A DNA stretch of 64,000 bases from Adiantum capillus-veneris (GCA_014529385.2 CM043963.1:66105895-66169894), one strand, 5' to 3'; shown: positions 38,436 to 49,779, counted from the first letter of the stretch. Notes: generated from the letters alone by a model not told the origin. A program made the numbers and translations.

Positions 38436-41400
38436 TTACTCTTGGGAAGCATTGTAAGCATTGACAAGGTTTAGGTTATCCTTTAATTGTATGCCTTGCA
38501 TCCATCTAGCATCTTCAAAAGGATAATTCTTAAACTTAATAAGATATCGTCTGATAGTCTTACCGCCTCTTAATACCTTGTCTTCATGTCGGAGAATGGA
38601 CTCGGGCTGCAGCACCTCCTCGTGGTCCTCGATCTCCGGTGGGTCTTCAATAATTGGTTCTTGAGGTGGCTCTCCTTTGTAAGGCTTTAAGAGGCTCACA
38701 TGAAAAGCATTGTGTATGAGCCAATGATTGGGCAACTTAAGTTGATAGGCCATCTCATTGATTGGCCTAAGAATCTGGAAGGGACCATAGTACCTTTTTG
38801 CTAGTTTAGCATAGTACTTTTGGTGTCCCGTAGGATTCTTGCCCGTAGTGTGCCTTAATCGAGCCTTGGGAAACTTTAACAAGACCCAATCGTTTTCTTT
38901 AAAGGCTTGGGCTCTTCTGTGCTTGTCAGTAGCAGCCTTTTGCCTTTGCTGTGAGATAGAGATAGCATCCTTAATCTTTTGGAAAGATTCTTGTAGGTCT
39001 CGGCTATACTCATCTGCAGCGAAGATCTTCCCATGTACCTTAAGTAGCAAGGGACTTTTTGATCTTCCCTCAATTACCTCGAAAGGTGCTTTTCCTGTAG
39101 AAGTATGTACAGTGTTATTGTAAGCATACTCTACTAAGGGTAAGTACTTCTCCCATTGGGATCTTTGATCTACTTCCGTTACATAGGCTTTTAGTAGATC
39201 GAGAATAGTTAGGTTAGCTATTTCACTTTGGCCATCAGTTTGTGGATGATAGGCCGAAGAGAAGTTTAGCCTTGTTCCTAAATTCTCAAAGAGACCCTTC
39301 CAGAAATTACTGGTCATTCTAGGATCTCTATCCGACACTATGGACATTGGCAAGCCATGGTACTTGAAAATTTGTGAAATGAAGAGGGTTGCCATTTGAT
39401 GGGCTTTGATAGTCTTTTTGACAGGTATAAAATGAGCTTGTTTACTGAACCTGTCTACTATCGTCCATATTCCCGTATTCCCATGGATAGACTTAGGCAA
39501 TCCAAAGATAAAATCCATGGATATGCTCTCCCATGGTGAATTAGGGATTGGCAAGGGTTGAAGCAATCCAAGTTGCTTCCCTCTATCAAATTTTGTCTTT
39601 TGACATACCACACATTTGGAAACATACTCATGTATGTTCACTTTCATGGTAGGCCAATAGAAATATGTTTCAATTCCCTTTAGGGTAGACTGAATCCCTC
39701 TATGCCCCGCATATGGGGGAGCATGAGATTCATACATTACTTTCTCACGTAGTGAGTTAGTAACGCATAGTCTATTGCCATAGAGAAGATAGCCATCTTG
39801 TAAAGTAAATGGTTCTTCTTTCTTCCCTAAGGCAAGGGCTGAAATCACATCTCTAAAATCGGGATCAATAGCATACTCATCTATCATTAAAGATAGATCA
39901 TTGTGAGTTGCTATGGAAACCGCATTCACTCTCGGTCGTCTTGAGAGTGCATCGGCTACTTGATTATGCTTGCCAGCAATGTGAGCAATATGAAAATGAA
40001 ATTGCGAAAGGAAATTTGCCCACCTCATTTGTTTGTCGGAGAGCTTGGTCTGCGTCATGAAGTACTTAAGACTTTGGTGATCCGTTCGCAGAATGAAAGG
40101 AGTCCCCAATAAATAGTGCTTCCATGAGTCTAAGGCATGTAGAACTGCAAGGAGTTCTTTTTCGTATATGCCTAGAGCTTGCTCAACAGGGTCGAGCCTT
40201 CGACTCTCATAGCCTATGGCGTGCCCTTCTTGGAGCAAAACAGCCCCAAGGCAATCACCACAAGCATCACATTGGACCTCAAATGGTTTTGAGAGATCCG
40301 GTAGTGTAAGCACAGGTTGAGAGATAAGCTTTTCTTTAAGCTTTTCGAAAGCATTGTTCTCCTTAGCAGACCACGTATACCTAACATTTTTCTTTGTTAG
40401 GTCATGTAATGGTCCCGCAATTTGTGAGAACTTTTCTATGAAGCGTCTATAGTATGCACACATACCTATAAAGCTTCTTAGTTCATGAAGATTCCTTGGT
40501 TTAGGCCATCCTTTTATTACCTCTAACTTGGATGGATCCATTTGGATTCCATCTTGAGAGATAATGTGACCTAAATATTGAATCTCTTGCAAGAAAAATT
40601 CACTTTTCTTTCGATTAACATAAAGTTTATTCTCTCTTAAAACTTGAAATATTACCTGGAGGTGTTGCTTATGTTCCTCTAATGAATTAGAGTAGATGAT
40701 AATATCATCAAAGAACACTCCAGTGAAGGTTCGATGAGGTCTGAACAGCTTCTCCATCAAGCGGTTAAATGTGGCTGGTGCATTAGTCAAGCCAAAAGGC
40801 ATGACAATGTATTCGTAAAGACCAAATGTAGTACGAAATGCGGTCTTTACAATGTCTTGATCAACTATCCTTATTTGATGATAGCCACTTTTTAGGTCAA
40901 TCCTACTGAAGTAGGTCGATCCTTGTAGCTTATCAAATAGGTCTTCTACCCGTGGAACGGGAAACCTATTCTTGATAGTGATCCTATTTAGTGCTCTATA
41001 GTCGACACACATACGATATGTGCCGTCTTTCTTTTGCACTAATAGCACAGGTGAGCAAAATGGAGATGAGCTAGGCCTAACCATGCCCTTCTCAATTAAC
41101 TCATGCACTTGCCGCATAATCTCCTCTTGTTGAGCTTGAGAAACTCTATAAGGAGGTTTGTTAGGCGGTGAACTTCCTGGAAGAAGTTCAATTGCATGGT
41201 CGTCATTACCTCGTTTAGGAGGTAGCTCACAAGGGATGTCGTCAATAAAGACATCTTGAAACCCCTTGAGAAAATTGGATAACTCTAATTCCTTTTGGTT
41301 GCTTTTATTTTCTTTTGCTAAAGCATTAGGTTCATTTTGAGAATCTTTAACAAAAATCATGTACACGGAAATAGAGCTCTTTATTGACTTGTTGAAAGCT

Positions 41401-42293
41401 GGTGTATGTACAATGGGGATGGTGTTACCCATCTCCCTAGCATCTATATACATGTCCTTTTCCCTGAACTTAAAGGAGATTCTCCTTTCAGGAAATTTAA
41501 CATGGGCAGCCAGACGGTCAAACCATGGTGCCCCTAGGATTACATCCTCATGCTTGAGAGGAGAGATAAAGAAGTCCTCTTTGTCCACATAGCCTTGGAC
41601 ATGAAGCCTCAATTTCCCGATTAAGGGAGTGACTGAAGCTTCTTGCCCCTTGAAGGCACTGTCTGCGGGTAGGATATCTCCCATCTCGTAGGATTGTATG
41701 CCTAGCTTGGTGGCTAACTCCATAGATATAAAATTGTGAGTAGAACCAGGGTCAAAGAGAATAAAAGCATCATGTTCTCTTACCTTTCCCCAAGCATGGC
41801 ATAGAGGAGATCCTTTGTGGTGAGTTTGGTGAATCTCCTCCTCTTGGATTTCAACCAAAGAAGCTCTAGGAGGATCTTGGCGGTTGTTCTTTTGGGGACA
41901 AGCGCGGTACGCATGCCCTTGTTCGCCGCACTTGAAACACCGGTTATCTTTACGATAACGCTCAAGCTCTTCAGGAGAGAGTTTATTCTTTCCTTTGTAA
42001 ACTCCCTTCTCTTTAGCTTTGTTGGAATTGCCCTTAGGAGACTTTTGGACATTGTCCTTCCCCTTAGGCTCATTGGAACCCTTGTTTTCCGGGGGCTTAT
42101 TATTTCTTTTACCCCCCGTTTGGAAATTGATTCGCGAGGCCACCATAGTATGGTGTATTACCGCCGATATGGTACGTGGCCTTTGGGAGTTGACATACTC
42201 CGCCATTTCTTCGGTTAAGCCCGCACAAAATTGTTGCTTTTGCTCTCCAAAATCAACTTTTTGAAGACAGTGGCTTTGAGTTGTAGGTCCCAA
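38436..42293 (-). CDS. Gag C-terminus/Pol polyprotein of the chromovirus
   Basis: A single 1285-codon frame. Visible domains in order (residues of this frame): end of Gag with zinc knuckle CFKCGEQGHAYRAC (119-132); protease with LFDPGSTHNFIS (D181; a DPG variant, as in other plant Ty3 elements); reverse transcriptase with YRALNRITIKNRFP and the catalytic FFDD (527-530); RNase H with D676, E713 and D738; integrase HHCC finger (H857, H864, C894, C897) and a D927-D988-E1024 triad with the expected 35-residue spacing; and a C-terminal chromodomain (about 1229-1270, ESILRHEDKVL...YLIKFKNY...ARW). The frame begins inside Gag; the listed ATG is not the real start because the upstream gag frame is shifted. 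All catalytic residues are present. Host chromatin targeting by the chromodomain is family knowledge. Confidence 0.93.
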   Translation of the reverse strand: MGPTTQSHCLQKVDFGEQKQQFCAGLTEEMAEYVNSQRPRTISAVIHHTMVASRINFQTGGKRNNKPPENKGSNEPKGKDNVQKSPKGNSNKAKEKGVYKGKNKLSPEELERYRKDNRCFKCGEQGHAYRACPQKNNRQDPPRASLVEIQEEEIHQTHHKGSPLCHAWGKVREHDAFILFDPGSTHNFISMELATKLGIQSYEMGDILPADSAFKGQEASVTPLIGKLRLHVQGYVDKEDFFISPLKHEDVILGAPWFDRLAAHVKFPERRISFKFREKDMYIDAREMGNTIPIVHTPAFNKSIKSSISVYMIFVKDSQNEPNALAKENKSNQKELELSNFLKGFQDVFIDDIPCELPPKRGNDDHAIELLPGSSPPNKPPYRVSQAQQEEIMRQVHELIEKGMVRPSSSPFCSPVLLVQKKDGTYRMCVDYRALNRITIKNRFPVPRVEDLFDKLQGSTYFSRIDLKSGYHQIRIVDQDIVKTAFRTTFGLYEYIVMPFGLTNAPATFNRLMEKLFRPHRTFTGVFFDDIIIYSNSLEEHKQHLQVIFQVLRENKLYVNRKKSEFFLQEIQYLGHIISQDGIQMDPSKLEVIKGWPKPRNLHELRSFIGMCAYYRRFIEKFSQIAGPLHDLTKKNVRYTWSAKENNAFEKLKEKLISQPVLTLPDLSKPFEVQCDACGDCLGAVLLQEGHAIGYESRRLDPVEQALGIYEKELLAVLHALDSWKHYLLGTPFILRTDHQSLKYFMTQTKLSDKQMRWANFLSQFHFHIAHIAGKHNQVADALSRRPRVNAVSIATHNDLSLMIDEYAIDPDFRDVISALALGKKEEPFTLQDGYLLYGNRLCVTNSLREKVMYESHAPPYAGHRGIQSTLKGIETYFYWPTMKVNIHEYVSKCVVCQKTKFDRGKQLGLLQPLPIPNSPWESISMDFIFGLPKSIHGNTGIWTIVDRFSKQAHFIPVKKTIKAHQMATLFISQIFKYHGLPMSIVSDRDPRMTSNFWKGLFENLGTRLNFSSAYHPQTDGQSEIANLTILDLLKAYVTEVDQRSQWEKYLPLVEYAYNNTVHTSTGKAPFEVIEGRSKSPLLLKVHGKIFAADEYSRDLQESFQKIKDAISISQQRQKAATDKHRRAQAFKENDWVLLKFPKARLRHTTGKNPTGHQKYYAKLAKRYYGPFQILRPINEMAYQLKLPNHWLIHNAFHVSLLKPYKGEPPQEPIIEDPPEIEDHEEVLQPESILRHEDKVLRGGKTIRRYLIKFKNYPFEDARWMQGIQLKDNLNLVNAYNASQE

Positions 42294-42300
42294 AACTTGT

Positions 42301-43383
42301 CTACATATTTGTGGATGGATTCATTGGAGAGAGCTTTAAGCTTCGCCATTCGGTGAGTACTTTGTCTTTGGCATCGGTGGCCAAAAACTGCTTCATAATG
42401 GAAGCTCTTAAAGCCTTCCATGTTCGTGGAGCTTCACCGTTGGCTCGTAGGCTAGACCACCATTGTCTGGCGGACTTTTGAAAGTGCATAGCTACATGGC
42501 GTAGCTTAGAGGACTCTGTGAAGCCCTCATCTCCAAACGCCGCATCGAATTGCTGGATAAAGGCCAAAACTTTGTCTGTAGCACCGAAGGTGCCATCATA
42601 GGTAAGGAAAGAGATGCTCTTCCCTCCCTCTTTGAATTTCTTCAGCTTGGACGACCTCTTCCATGCGGCATAGGATTTTCTATGGCCTCTTCTTTTTGAT
42701 GGTTCAAAAGTTGCACCATCACTTTCTTCAGAAGATGAAGAATTTGAAGAAGGTGGAGAAGAGGGTGACCTCTTTCTCGCCTTTTTCTTGTCTTGATCTT
42801 TGTCGTCTTCACCATAGCTTTCATAAGAGGAAGAGGATGAAGAAGATGGAGAAGAGGGTGTCCTCTTTCTCGCCTTTTTCTTCTCTTGCTTTTTATCATC
42901 CCTCTTTGAATTATGGAGTGGAGAAGAGTGTGATGGTCTTCTCCGCTTTGGTGGTGATGGAGAGCGTTTAGCCTGCCGTCTTCGTGGAGCCATCTCCGCC
43001 GAGGTGGCGGGAGACTCGCTTTTTTCTCGTTCCTTCGGTGGAGGCTCTTGAGTTCTCCTTTGGGAAGGAGATGCATCATCAAGAAGTAAGTTCTTGAGCC
43101 CTTCATATGGATTCTCTTCTTCTTCCCGAATCGGAGAAAGACCTCTTTTGGTAGTCTCACAAGGAGGCTTCCTAGGTGTTCTCTCGTCATGGTGATGAGC
43201 TTGGAGAATCCCGTGAGCACGGAGCTGCCGTTGCACTTCACTTTGGAGAGATGGATTGCCCATGGCTTGTTGAAGCCTAGAAACAAGATAATTAACAAGC
43301 ATTGAAGCATCATTAGTAGCTTGCTCATGAGCAAAATCAAAGTTATCAACATTAATTTCACTCTCTTTAATATTGTCAGCCAT
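42301..43383 (-). pseudogene. gag of the chromovirus, broken by two indels
   Basis: The ATG at 43383 opens a 360-codon frame. It has an SR/RK-rich N-terminal half with two tandem copies of a KKARKR(T/S)PSSP...SSSS block, then the Ty3 Gag core (SFLTYDGTFGATDKVLAFIQQF). The frame shifts at a GAGAGAG run (42327-42333), where two extra bases push it into a stop at 42301. Core sequence continues in a second frame (SNESIHKYVDKFWDLQLKATVF). It shifts again at a (T)5 run (42258-42262), where one base appears missing, and joins the pol frame. Both breaks lie in simple runs typical of replication slippage or read error. Net result: gag and pol are out of frame. Confidence 0.85.
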
Positions 43384-43785
43384 TCTAACAACTTTTAGGT
43401 GTAAACTTTTTAGGTGTACTTTGGCACTTCAAGCCCTAGTTGCTACTCCTCTTTACCCCTTTAGAAAAAGCACTCAAGCTACTGTACCCGCGGCTCGAAT
43501 ACCATTAATTGCAAGGAATAGAAGAGAGGGTCTTTCGACACCAAAACAGCACCGGCTCCTGTCAAGCTTCTAATAGCTCAATAGTGGTTAAGCCGTAGGC
43601 AAGCCCCGTAGGACTCCACTATTAAGACCATAGCTCTCGACGGTGATGCCCCGTTAACTGCACAAAGGCAGGCGCACTGAAAGGCTGAAAAATCCCTATT
43701 CTACTTACTCACAGGCAATTAATAATACCAACCATTTGTAGCTAGCTTGAGGACCTCCCTTCTTGAGCAAGAAAAGAGAAACCTT

Positions 43786-43799
43786 GAGCTCTGATACCA
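43786..43799 (-). promoter_or_regulatory. primer-binding site (initiator Met-tRNA)
   Basis: The minus-strand sequence TGGTATCAGAGCTC begins one base after the 5' LTR. It is an exact copy of the usual plant Met-tRNA primer site. Confidence 0.9.
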
Positions 43800-43800
43800 A

Positions 43801-45390
43801 TGTAACATTTAATGGCCTAAAATCTTTTGTGTAGCGGAATTTAGCATGAACATAGTGGGCATTTCATTAGAGTTGATTCCTAATGAGAATTACAAGAGTG
43901 CTTGGGTGGAGAGAGCAACAAAAAGCATAACACCTAGCTAGATAGCATCGACAATACTTTCAAAAGAGAGAGCAATTAAGCTATTGACAACAGTTGAGGA
44001 CCGGATTTGCATGGAGCCGGTCCCCCCTCCAAAAGGCTTTGTATTATGGTTTCTCCCATCAAGAGAGACATTGTACAATACAATTCTTTGTGTTCCTTCA
44101 AGACTAGCTAGTGCAATGAAGATGGAAGCTTCATACACCAAGCAAAACACTTAATCAAACACAACTTGAATTATCCCCGTTCTCAGACCCAAGACCTCAC
44201 ACACCTTCGAAGATGGTGAGAGCTAGCAAGGTATGAGAGTAGATTGAGAGGAAAAAGAAGTATCTTACGAGAAAGAAGTACATCTCCTCACATAATCACT
44301 CATATTAGCATAGCTTAGCTTAGTAATTAGCTTGGTAGAGAAGATGAGCATGCATTGAAGCTTGGCTCTTGGTTGGATTTGCATCCACATGCCAAGAGAG
44401 TGTTGATGTAGGCTTCTATCTCACAAGCTTGGAGTAGGTGATGAGCTCTCCATTAAAGCTTGGGAGGAGATAGAGTATTTTCCCTTCACACATGGTCAAG
44501 TGTGAGAGTGTGTGTGTCAATGCCAAGCAAAAATCAGCCCCCCCCCTCTCTTGGGCGAGCCCTAGCTGCTAAATAAGTCTAGCTTTTGCCTCATTGGACC
44601 TCCCCAGGTCAAGCCAATAGGGATTAAGCAGCATAAGTGATAGCCTTCTGACATGTGTCCCCCTTTCCCCTTTTGTGAGAGCTTTAGGTAATTAAATAAT
44701 TAAACTAAACTCTCATTGGACCCCTTTGCCTCCTGGCCAATAGGAATCAGGCAAGCCATGGGGCTCCTGAATGCTCATTGGACCCCTTGGGAGACTGCCC
44801 AATAGTCTTCTAGGACACTTAATTCTTATTGGTTTCTTTTATTAAATGTTTTTAAATTAATTAAACTAGATTTACTCTAGCTTAATTCTCATTGGTCCAC
44901 TTCAAAGGTCTTCCAATAGGAATTGGGCACACCTTGTGGGCATCTGGCCTAGGGAGCTGATATGTGTCCCTCATTCCCTTTGTGTAAAGGGAGCCTGTGT
45001 GTGTGTGTGTGGCTTTCTCTCTCATCCCCTAGCTTTGGGGCTCGCCCCCTCCCATGTAGGGATATGCAAAGACTTTTAGGGCACACACTAAGCATCCAAT
45101 TTTCCCTAGGGTTGACCTTTGGACACAACCTTTGAATTTTGGAACCTTAGCATTTTGGAAGTCTTAATGGGCTGAACCTTAGGGTCTTTTTGGCCCATTG
45201 TTTCACATGGCTCTTTTGCAGATGGCCCCCCCTTTGGATCCCTATTTTCCCTCCTTTGGATCCCTACTGTGGCCGGTCTGCTAACTTAACCAATATTCTA
45301 GCTTTTTCTCCCTTGGCACTTCCCCACATTAAATGATCAGTTTAATATGAGAAAATCATTTAGGAGAATTAGATATTGATTATTATGACA
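43801..45390 (-). repeat. 5' LTR (right end) of the chromovirus
   Basis: Nearly identical to 36489-38077 and flanked on the right by the AATTT duplication. Confidence 0.95.
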
Positions 45391-45746
45391 AATTTACTAA
45401 CACATATATCATGTGACTATGTATTAAATCTCTCTGAGTTCTTTCTCATAAGGCACATCTCTCTCGGGCTCTCCCCTTCCTTACCTTCCCTTTAGAGAAG
45501 TATCTCCCCTTCCCTTACCTTCCCTTTAGAGAAGCACTTCAAAACTTGATAGAAATGTGAAGTATCTTGTGGAATGTTCCTATGACGTTAAAACGTCTCT
45601 TCCTCTTCCTCTTTTGCCCCTCTCTCTCTCTTCTCTCTCTCTCTCTGCCTCTCTCTCTCTCTTTGAATCATTGCTTAATCAATAATTAATTGGTAAAAAC
45701 AACAGTAGCAATTACATCCTAAAAATCTTTACTATATATTGTTTTC

Positions 45747-46263
45747 TTATTTCTTCATCAATAACATAACAGTGTGGGAAACAATGCTACGATTCTCTCC
45801 CAAGCTATCGACCTTTTCATGGGTTTTGACCTCAACATCAACTACTAAAGGATCTATGTTAAGAAGCTCATAGAGGTTCGACTTTATGGCCTCCTTATGT
45901 CCCGGGACTCCACTTTGGCCTTCGTAATAAGCGGGTGACATCTAAATTGCCCATAGTATATCTCGCTTCATGCATCAAATATTGAACAACTTCTTTCACA
46001 AAAATTGAAGATGCAGTTCCTTTCCATTTTGAATCATTGTTTGGAAAAATCTGCCAGATTTCAAAAGGACATAGCATCTACCACACAATGGACAAGCACA
46101 TCACTGTTGAAATATGCTTCACATCATGGTGTCGCCAATTATAAGAGATCATTGTTTGGAAAAATCTGGCAGATGTCAGAAGGACATAGCATCTACCACA
46201 CAATGGACAAGCACATCACTATTGAAATATGCTTCACATCCTGGTGTTGCCAATTATAAGAGG
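45747..46263 (-). pseudogene. ispF: ispF (MEP-pathway cyclodiphosphate synthase) fragment
   Basis: Minus-strand peptides match the plastid enzyme 2-C-methyl-D-erythritol 2,4-cyclodiphosphate synthase, which makes the cyclic intermediate of isoprenoid synthesis. They include a CEA...SDVLVHCVVDAM block, IWQIFPNNDSKWKG, YTMGNLDVT and the C-terminal KTHEKVDSLGENRS. The frame is broken near 45900 by about four extra bases between RPK.SP and HKEAIK. The part holding the SDVLVHCVVDA region is duplicated in tandem (about 117 bp: 46030-46146 and 46147-46263). The N-terminal half and transit peptide are absent. No introns are apparent, so it may be a processed copy. It begins about 350 bp from the chromovirus. 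Confidence 0.8.
46030..46263. repeat. 117-bp tandem duplication inside the ispF pseudogene
   Basis: Two adjacent units start ATCATTGTTTGGAAAAATCT and end GCCAATTATAAGAG. They differ at only a few bases, so the duplication came after the gene fragment had arrived. Confidence 0.85.
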
Positions 46264-46307
46264 CAAATTTGGCTCCAATTTGTGAAGATCAAAACCAGAC
46301 CCTACTC

Positions 46308-47626
46308 TTAACACTAGGTTGGTAATGGGACACTTTTATGTCCTGTTAAGTGACCATTTTCCTTGAATTATGTCAAGAGTTTCAAAATGGATTTTGAGGT
46401 GCTATCTATCTAGAAAGTTTTCTCATGAGCTGAAAAAAACTCGAAATTTTTTTGGAATATCAATTCCATCTTTAACATTGTCCTTGCACAACATTTCACA
46501 ACCTAAACTGTGTGAAAACACGGGTCATGTTTTTGGCTTTTTTTCAAATTTTTGCAACTATACCACTCTAGAATTTATGTTTGTGAGGTCTATAATGCTA
46601 GAGAACTATCTTTAGTAGTCCTGATGCTTCTAGGGAGAAATAAATATTAAAGTTGTAAGTTATGACCAAATTATAAAAATTGCCAAATCCTGTTTTTTAG
46701 CCAATTTTAGCTCTTCTATGATTTTTTTGGTGGATTTCATGATATCCAAATGCATTTTTTATTTTCTATGTCGCATATTGTAACATAAAGCTAACATTCC
46801 TTGAGTTTTGGGGCACCTAATACCCTATTTTTCATAGTACACAATGATGGTTGATTTTTTCAATTATAGAAGAAAACGAAACATTCTAGTATATCAAGTA
46901 TAGCTTTTTCAATATTGTTAGTTTCTTGTGACAACTACATGCATTTTGTAGGTAGTAACCATATCTAGTTATAAGAATCAAATTTGACTAGATATTGAAT
47001 AGTTTCTATGGGATTCTACAACTCATAATGTTGAACCCAGTTTTTTCATGTTTGCTGTATTTAACACTTCATCTTTGTCCCCAAGATTCCCCTTGGTAAG
47101 AGATGTATTATTCTTTTGACATGCTCCATGGCTCCTTATGAACATAAAGGACAATAGGGAACTAAGAAAACATGCATATATTATTTGTATTGAGCGTGGC
47201 TATAGAAACTTTGATCATAGGTTTGTAGAATGGTAAAAATTAAACTTTTTTGTACCTATTTATTTTAGCAAAACAAAAAATAGTGAGTGAGAAGCAATCA
47301 TATGTTCTGATCACCAACCCATTGAAGTTAACTAGGGAATTTATCTCAAGTCCTACAAAAATCCCCAATCTTATTTTTATGCAACAAAACGTAAGAAATG
47401 ACTGTTTTGATGAAAATTCACTGGTCCATCAACTTTGGAGGCTTGGTGTGACCAAAAGATGAGAAATTTTACAAGTTTCTTATTTTTTCCATGTTTAGTA
47501 GGCCTTGAACTATAACCTCATGAAAGGATTTTACAAATTGAGTGGATCTACTATGGTTTTGGAGGTTTTTTTCAAAACCCTGAAAGGACACTTTTATGTC
47601 CTGTTAGGTTACCAACCTAGTGTTAA
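46308..47626 (+). mobile_element. TIR DNA transposon, copy 1 (non-autonomous)
   Basis: 1319 bp bounded by a perfect 18-bp inverted repeat, TTAACACTAGGTTGGTAA. Subterminal copies of the near-palindrome GGACACTTTTATGTCC lie at both ends. The outer TTAA could be a piggyBac-type target duplication, with CACTAGG...CCTAGTG as the true terminus, or it could be part of the TIR. No transposase is visible. A 70-codon frame around 47250-47462 is partly shared with copy 2. Confidence 0.8.
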
Positions 47627-47822
47627 AGGTAGTACAAGAGGCTTATCCACATTTGGAATGACAGTTTCAACAAGATGGACTTTCCATAACATTTTTTTTG
47701 CAGCAAAATTTAGTCTGTTTTGAGCTTGTGTCTGCTTAAGATGAGGTGGTAAGAAAATCTTGCTACCTGGACGATCATGTCCACCCACTAGGAAGAATGC
47801 AACTAAGTGAGAGAAGATGCTT

Positions 47823-47825
<3 letters not shown>

Positions 47826-47887
<62 letters not shown>
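47826..47887 (+). repeat. (CT)31 microsatellite
   Basis: An uninterrupted dinucleotide run in the spacer between the two inverted transposon copies. Confidence 0.95.
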
Positions 47888-47890
<3 letters not shown>

Positions 47891-48141
47891 ACCGAGAAAC
47901 AATATCACTACCATCAGGACAATAAGCTATCTTTTTTCAACAGATCACTGTTTGGGAAAAGTGCGCCTCAACTTGTCCTTGGGCCGGTTGAAAAATCAAA
48001 ATAACTGGTTGATGGGAGAGGAAAGGAAAAAGTATGCTTGAAAAATTTAAGAAATTAAAGAGTAAATTATCAGCTATTTAAAAAAATCCCTTTGAATCTA
48101 TCCTGAACGGAATTTTGTATGTTTGTGAATTTGTTTTTTCC

Positions 48142-49480
48142 TTAACACTAGGTTGGTAACCTAACAGGACATAAAAGTGTCCTTTCAGGGTTTTGAAAAT
48201 AACCTCCAAAACCATAGTAGATCCACTCATTTTGTAAAATCCTTTCATGAGGTTATAGTTCAAGTCCCACTACACATGGAAAAATTAAGAAACTTGTGAA
48301 ATTTCTCATCTTCTGGTGACACCAAGCCTCCAAAGTTGATGGACCAGTACATTTTCATCAAAACAATCATTTCTTATGTTTTATTGCATGAAAATAAGAT
48401 TAGGGATTTTGGTAGGACTTGAGATAAATTTTTTGGTTAACTTCATTGGGTTGGTGATCAGAACATATGATTGCTTCTCACTCACTATTTTTTGTTTTCC
48501 CAAAAGAAATAGGTACAAAAAAGTTGGATTTTTTCCATTCTGCAAACCTATCATGAAAGTTCTATAGCCATGCTCAATACAAATAATATATGCATGTTTT
48601 CTTAGTTCCCTGTTGTCCTTTAGGTTCATAAGGAGTCATGGAGCATTTCAAAAGAATAATACATCTCTTACCAAGGGGAATCTTGGGGACAGAGATGAAG
48701 TGCTAAATACAACAAACATGAGAAAACTGGGTTCAACATTATGAGTTGTAAAATCCCATATATATTATTCAATATCTAGCCAAATTTGATGCTTATGACT
48801 AGATATGGTTACTACCTACAAAATGCATATAGTTCTCACAAGAAACTAGCAATATTGAAAAAGCTATACTTGATATACTAGAATGTTTTGTTTTCTTTTA
48901 TAATTGAAAAAATCAACCAGCGTTGTGTACTATGCAAAATAGGGTATTAGGTGCCCCAAAACTCAAGGAATATTAGTTTTGTGTTACAATATGTGACATA
49001 CAAAATCGAAACTGCATTTGGATATCATGAAAGCCACCAAAAAAATCATAAAAGAGCTAAAATTGGCTAAAAAACAGGATTTGACAATTTTTGTAATTTG
49101 GTCATAACTTACAACTTTAACATTTATTTCTCCCTAGAAGCACCAAGACATGTTGAGGACTACTAAAGATAGTTTTCTAGAATTATAGACCTCACAAACA
49201 TGAATTATAGAGTGGTATAGTTGCAAAAAGTTGAAAAAAGCCAAAAACAAGACCCCTTTTTTCACACAGTTTAGGTTGTAAAATGTTGTGCAAGGACAAG
49301 GTTAAACATGGAATTGATATTTCAAAAAAATGTCAAGTTTTTTTTCCAGCTCATGAGACAACTTTCTAGATATTCTAGATAGATTGCACCTCAAAATCCA
49401 TTTTGAATCTCTTGACATAATTCAAGAAAAATGGTCACTTAACAGGACATAAAAGTGCCCCATTACCAACCTAGTGTTAA
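48142..49480 (-). mobile_element. TIR DNA transposon, copy 2 (inverted)
   Basis: 1339 bp with the same 18-bp ends as copy 1, in the opposite orientation along the whole length, so that 46308-49480 can fold into a 1.3-kb stem with a 515-bp loop (47627-48141). Many substitutions and small indels separate the copies. Confidence 0.8.
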
Positions 49481-49719
49481 CACTGCTACATAAAAATGTC
49501 GAGCATGGACAAAATGTCAAGCCTCGAGAATCTCCATGAAAATTTGCAAGTATTCAAAAAAAGTCCTTGCATTGTGAGAGACCACAGGTGACTACTTCGA
49601 TGTGTGCCCTCATATCTCTTCGCCTTCTAGTCTTCAGCTACCATGTTTGTTTTTTCTTCCACTTAGCTCTCATGATAACGAAACCAAAGGGTGAACACCA
49701 ACACACATATTATGGAGGA

Positions 49720-49721
<2 letters not shown>

Positions 49722-49779
<58 letters not shown>
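49722..49779 (+). repeat. (CT)29 microsatellite
   Basis: An uninterrupted dinucleotide run. The Leu/Ser repeat frames it creates are not genes. Confidence 0.95.

Larger units (their letters stand above)
36489..45390 (-). mobile_element. complete Ty3/gypsy chromovirus with gag indels
   Basis: The 8902-bp element is bounded by TG...CA LTRs of 1589 bp (36489-38077) and 1590 bp (43801-45390). A 5-bp duplication, AATTT, flanks it (36484-36488 and 45391-45395). By eye the LTRs differ at only about ten positions, so insertion was recent. On the minus strand the order is 5' LTR, Met-tRNA primer site, gag, pol with chromodomain, polypurine tract, 3' LTR. Pol is one intact frame, but gag is disrupted by two small indels (see the gag entry), so this copy probably cannot make full-length Gag-Pol unless the indels are sequence errors. 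Confidence 0.95.

Noticed and set aside
38839-39123. Plus-strand frames opposite the pol ORF (also at 41359, 41817 and 42663)
   Set aside because: Shadows of the intact 1285-codon pol and of gag on the minus strand.
42258-42333. Programmed frameshifting between gag and pol of the chromovirus
   Set aside because: Two separate shifts (+2 then -1) would be needed within the conserved Gag core, upstream of the zinc knuckle, both in slippage-prone runs. Mutation or read error is simpler.
46308-49480. An LTR retrotransposon with 1.3-kb terminal repeats
   Set aside because: The two long repeats are inverted, not direct, each has its own complete TIRs, and no primer-binding site or polypurine tract is present.
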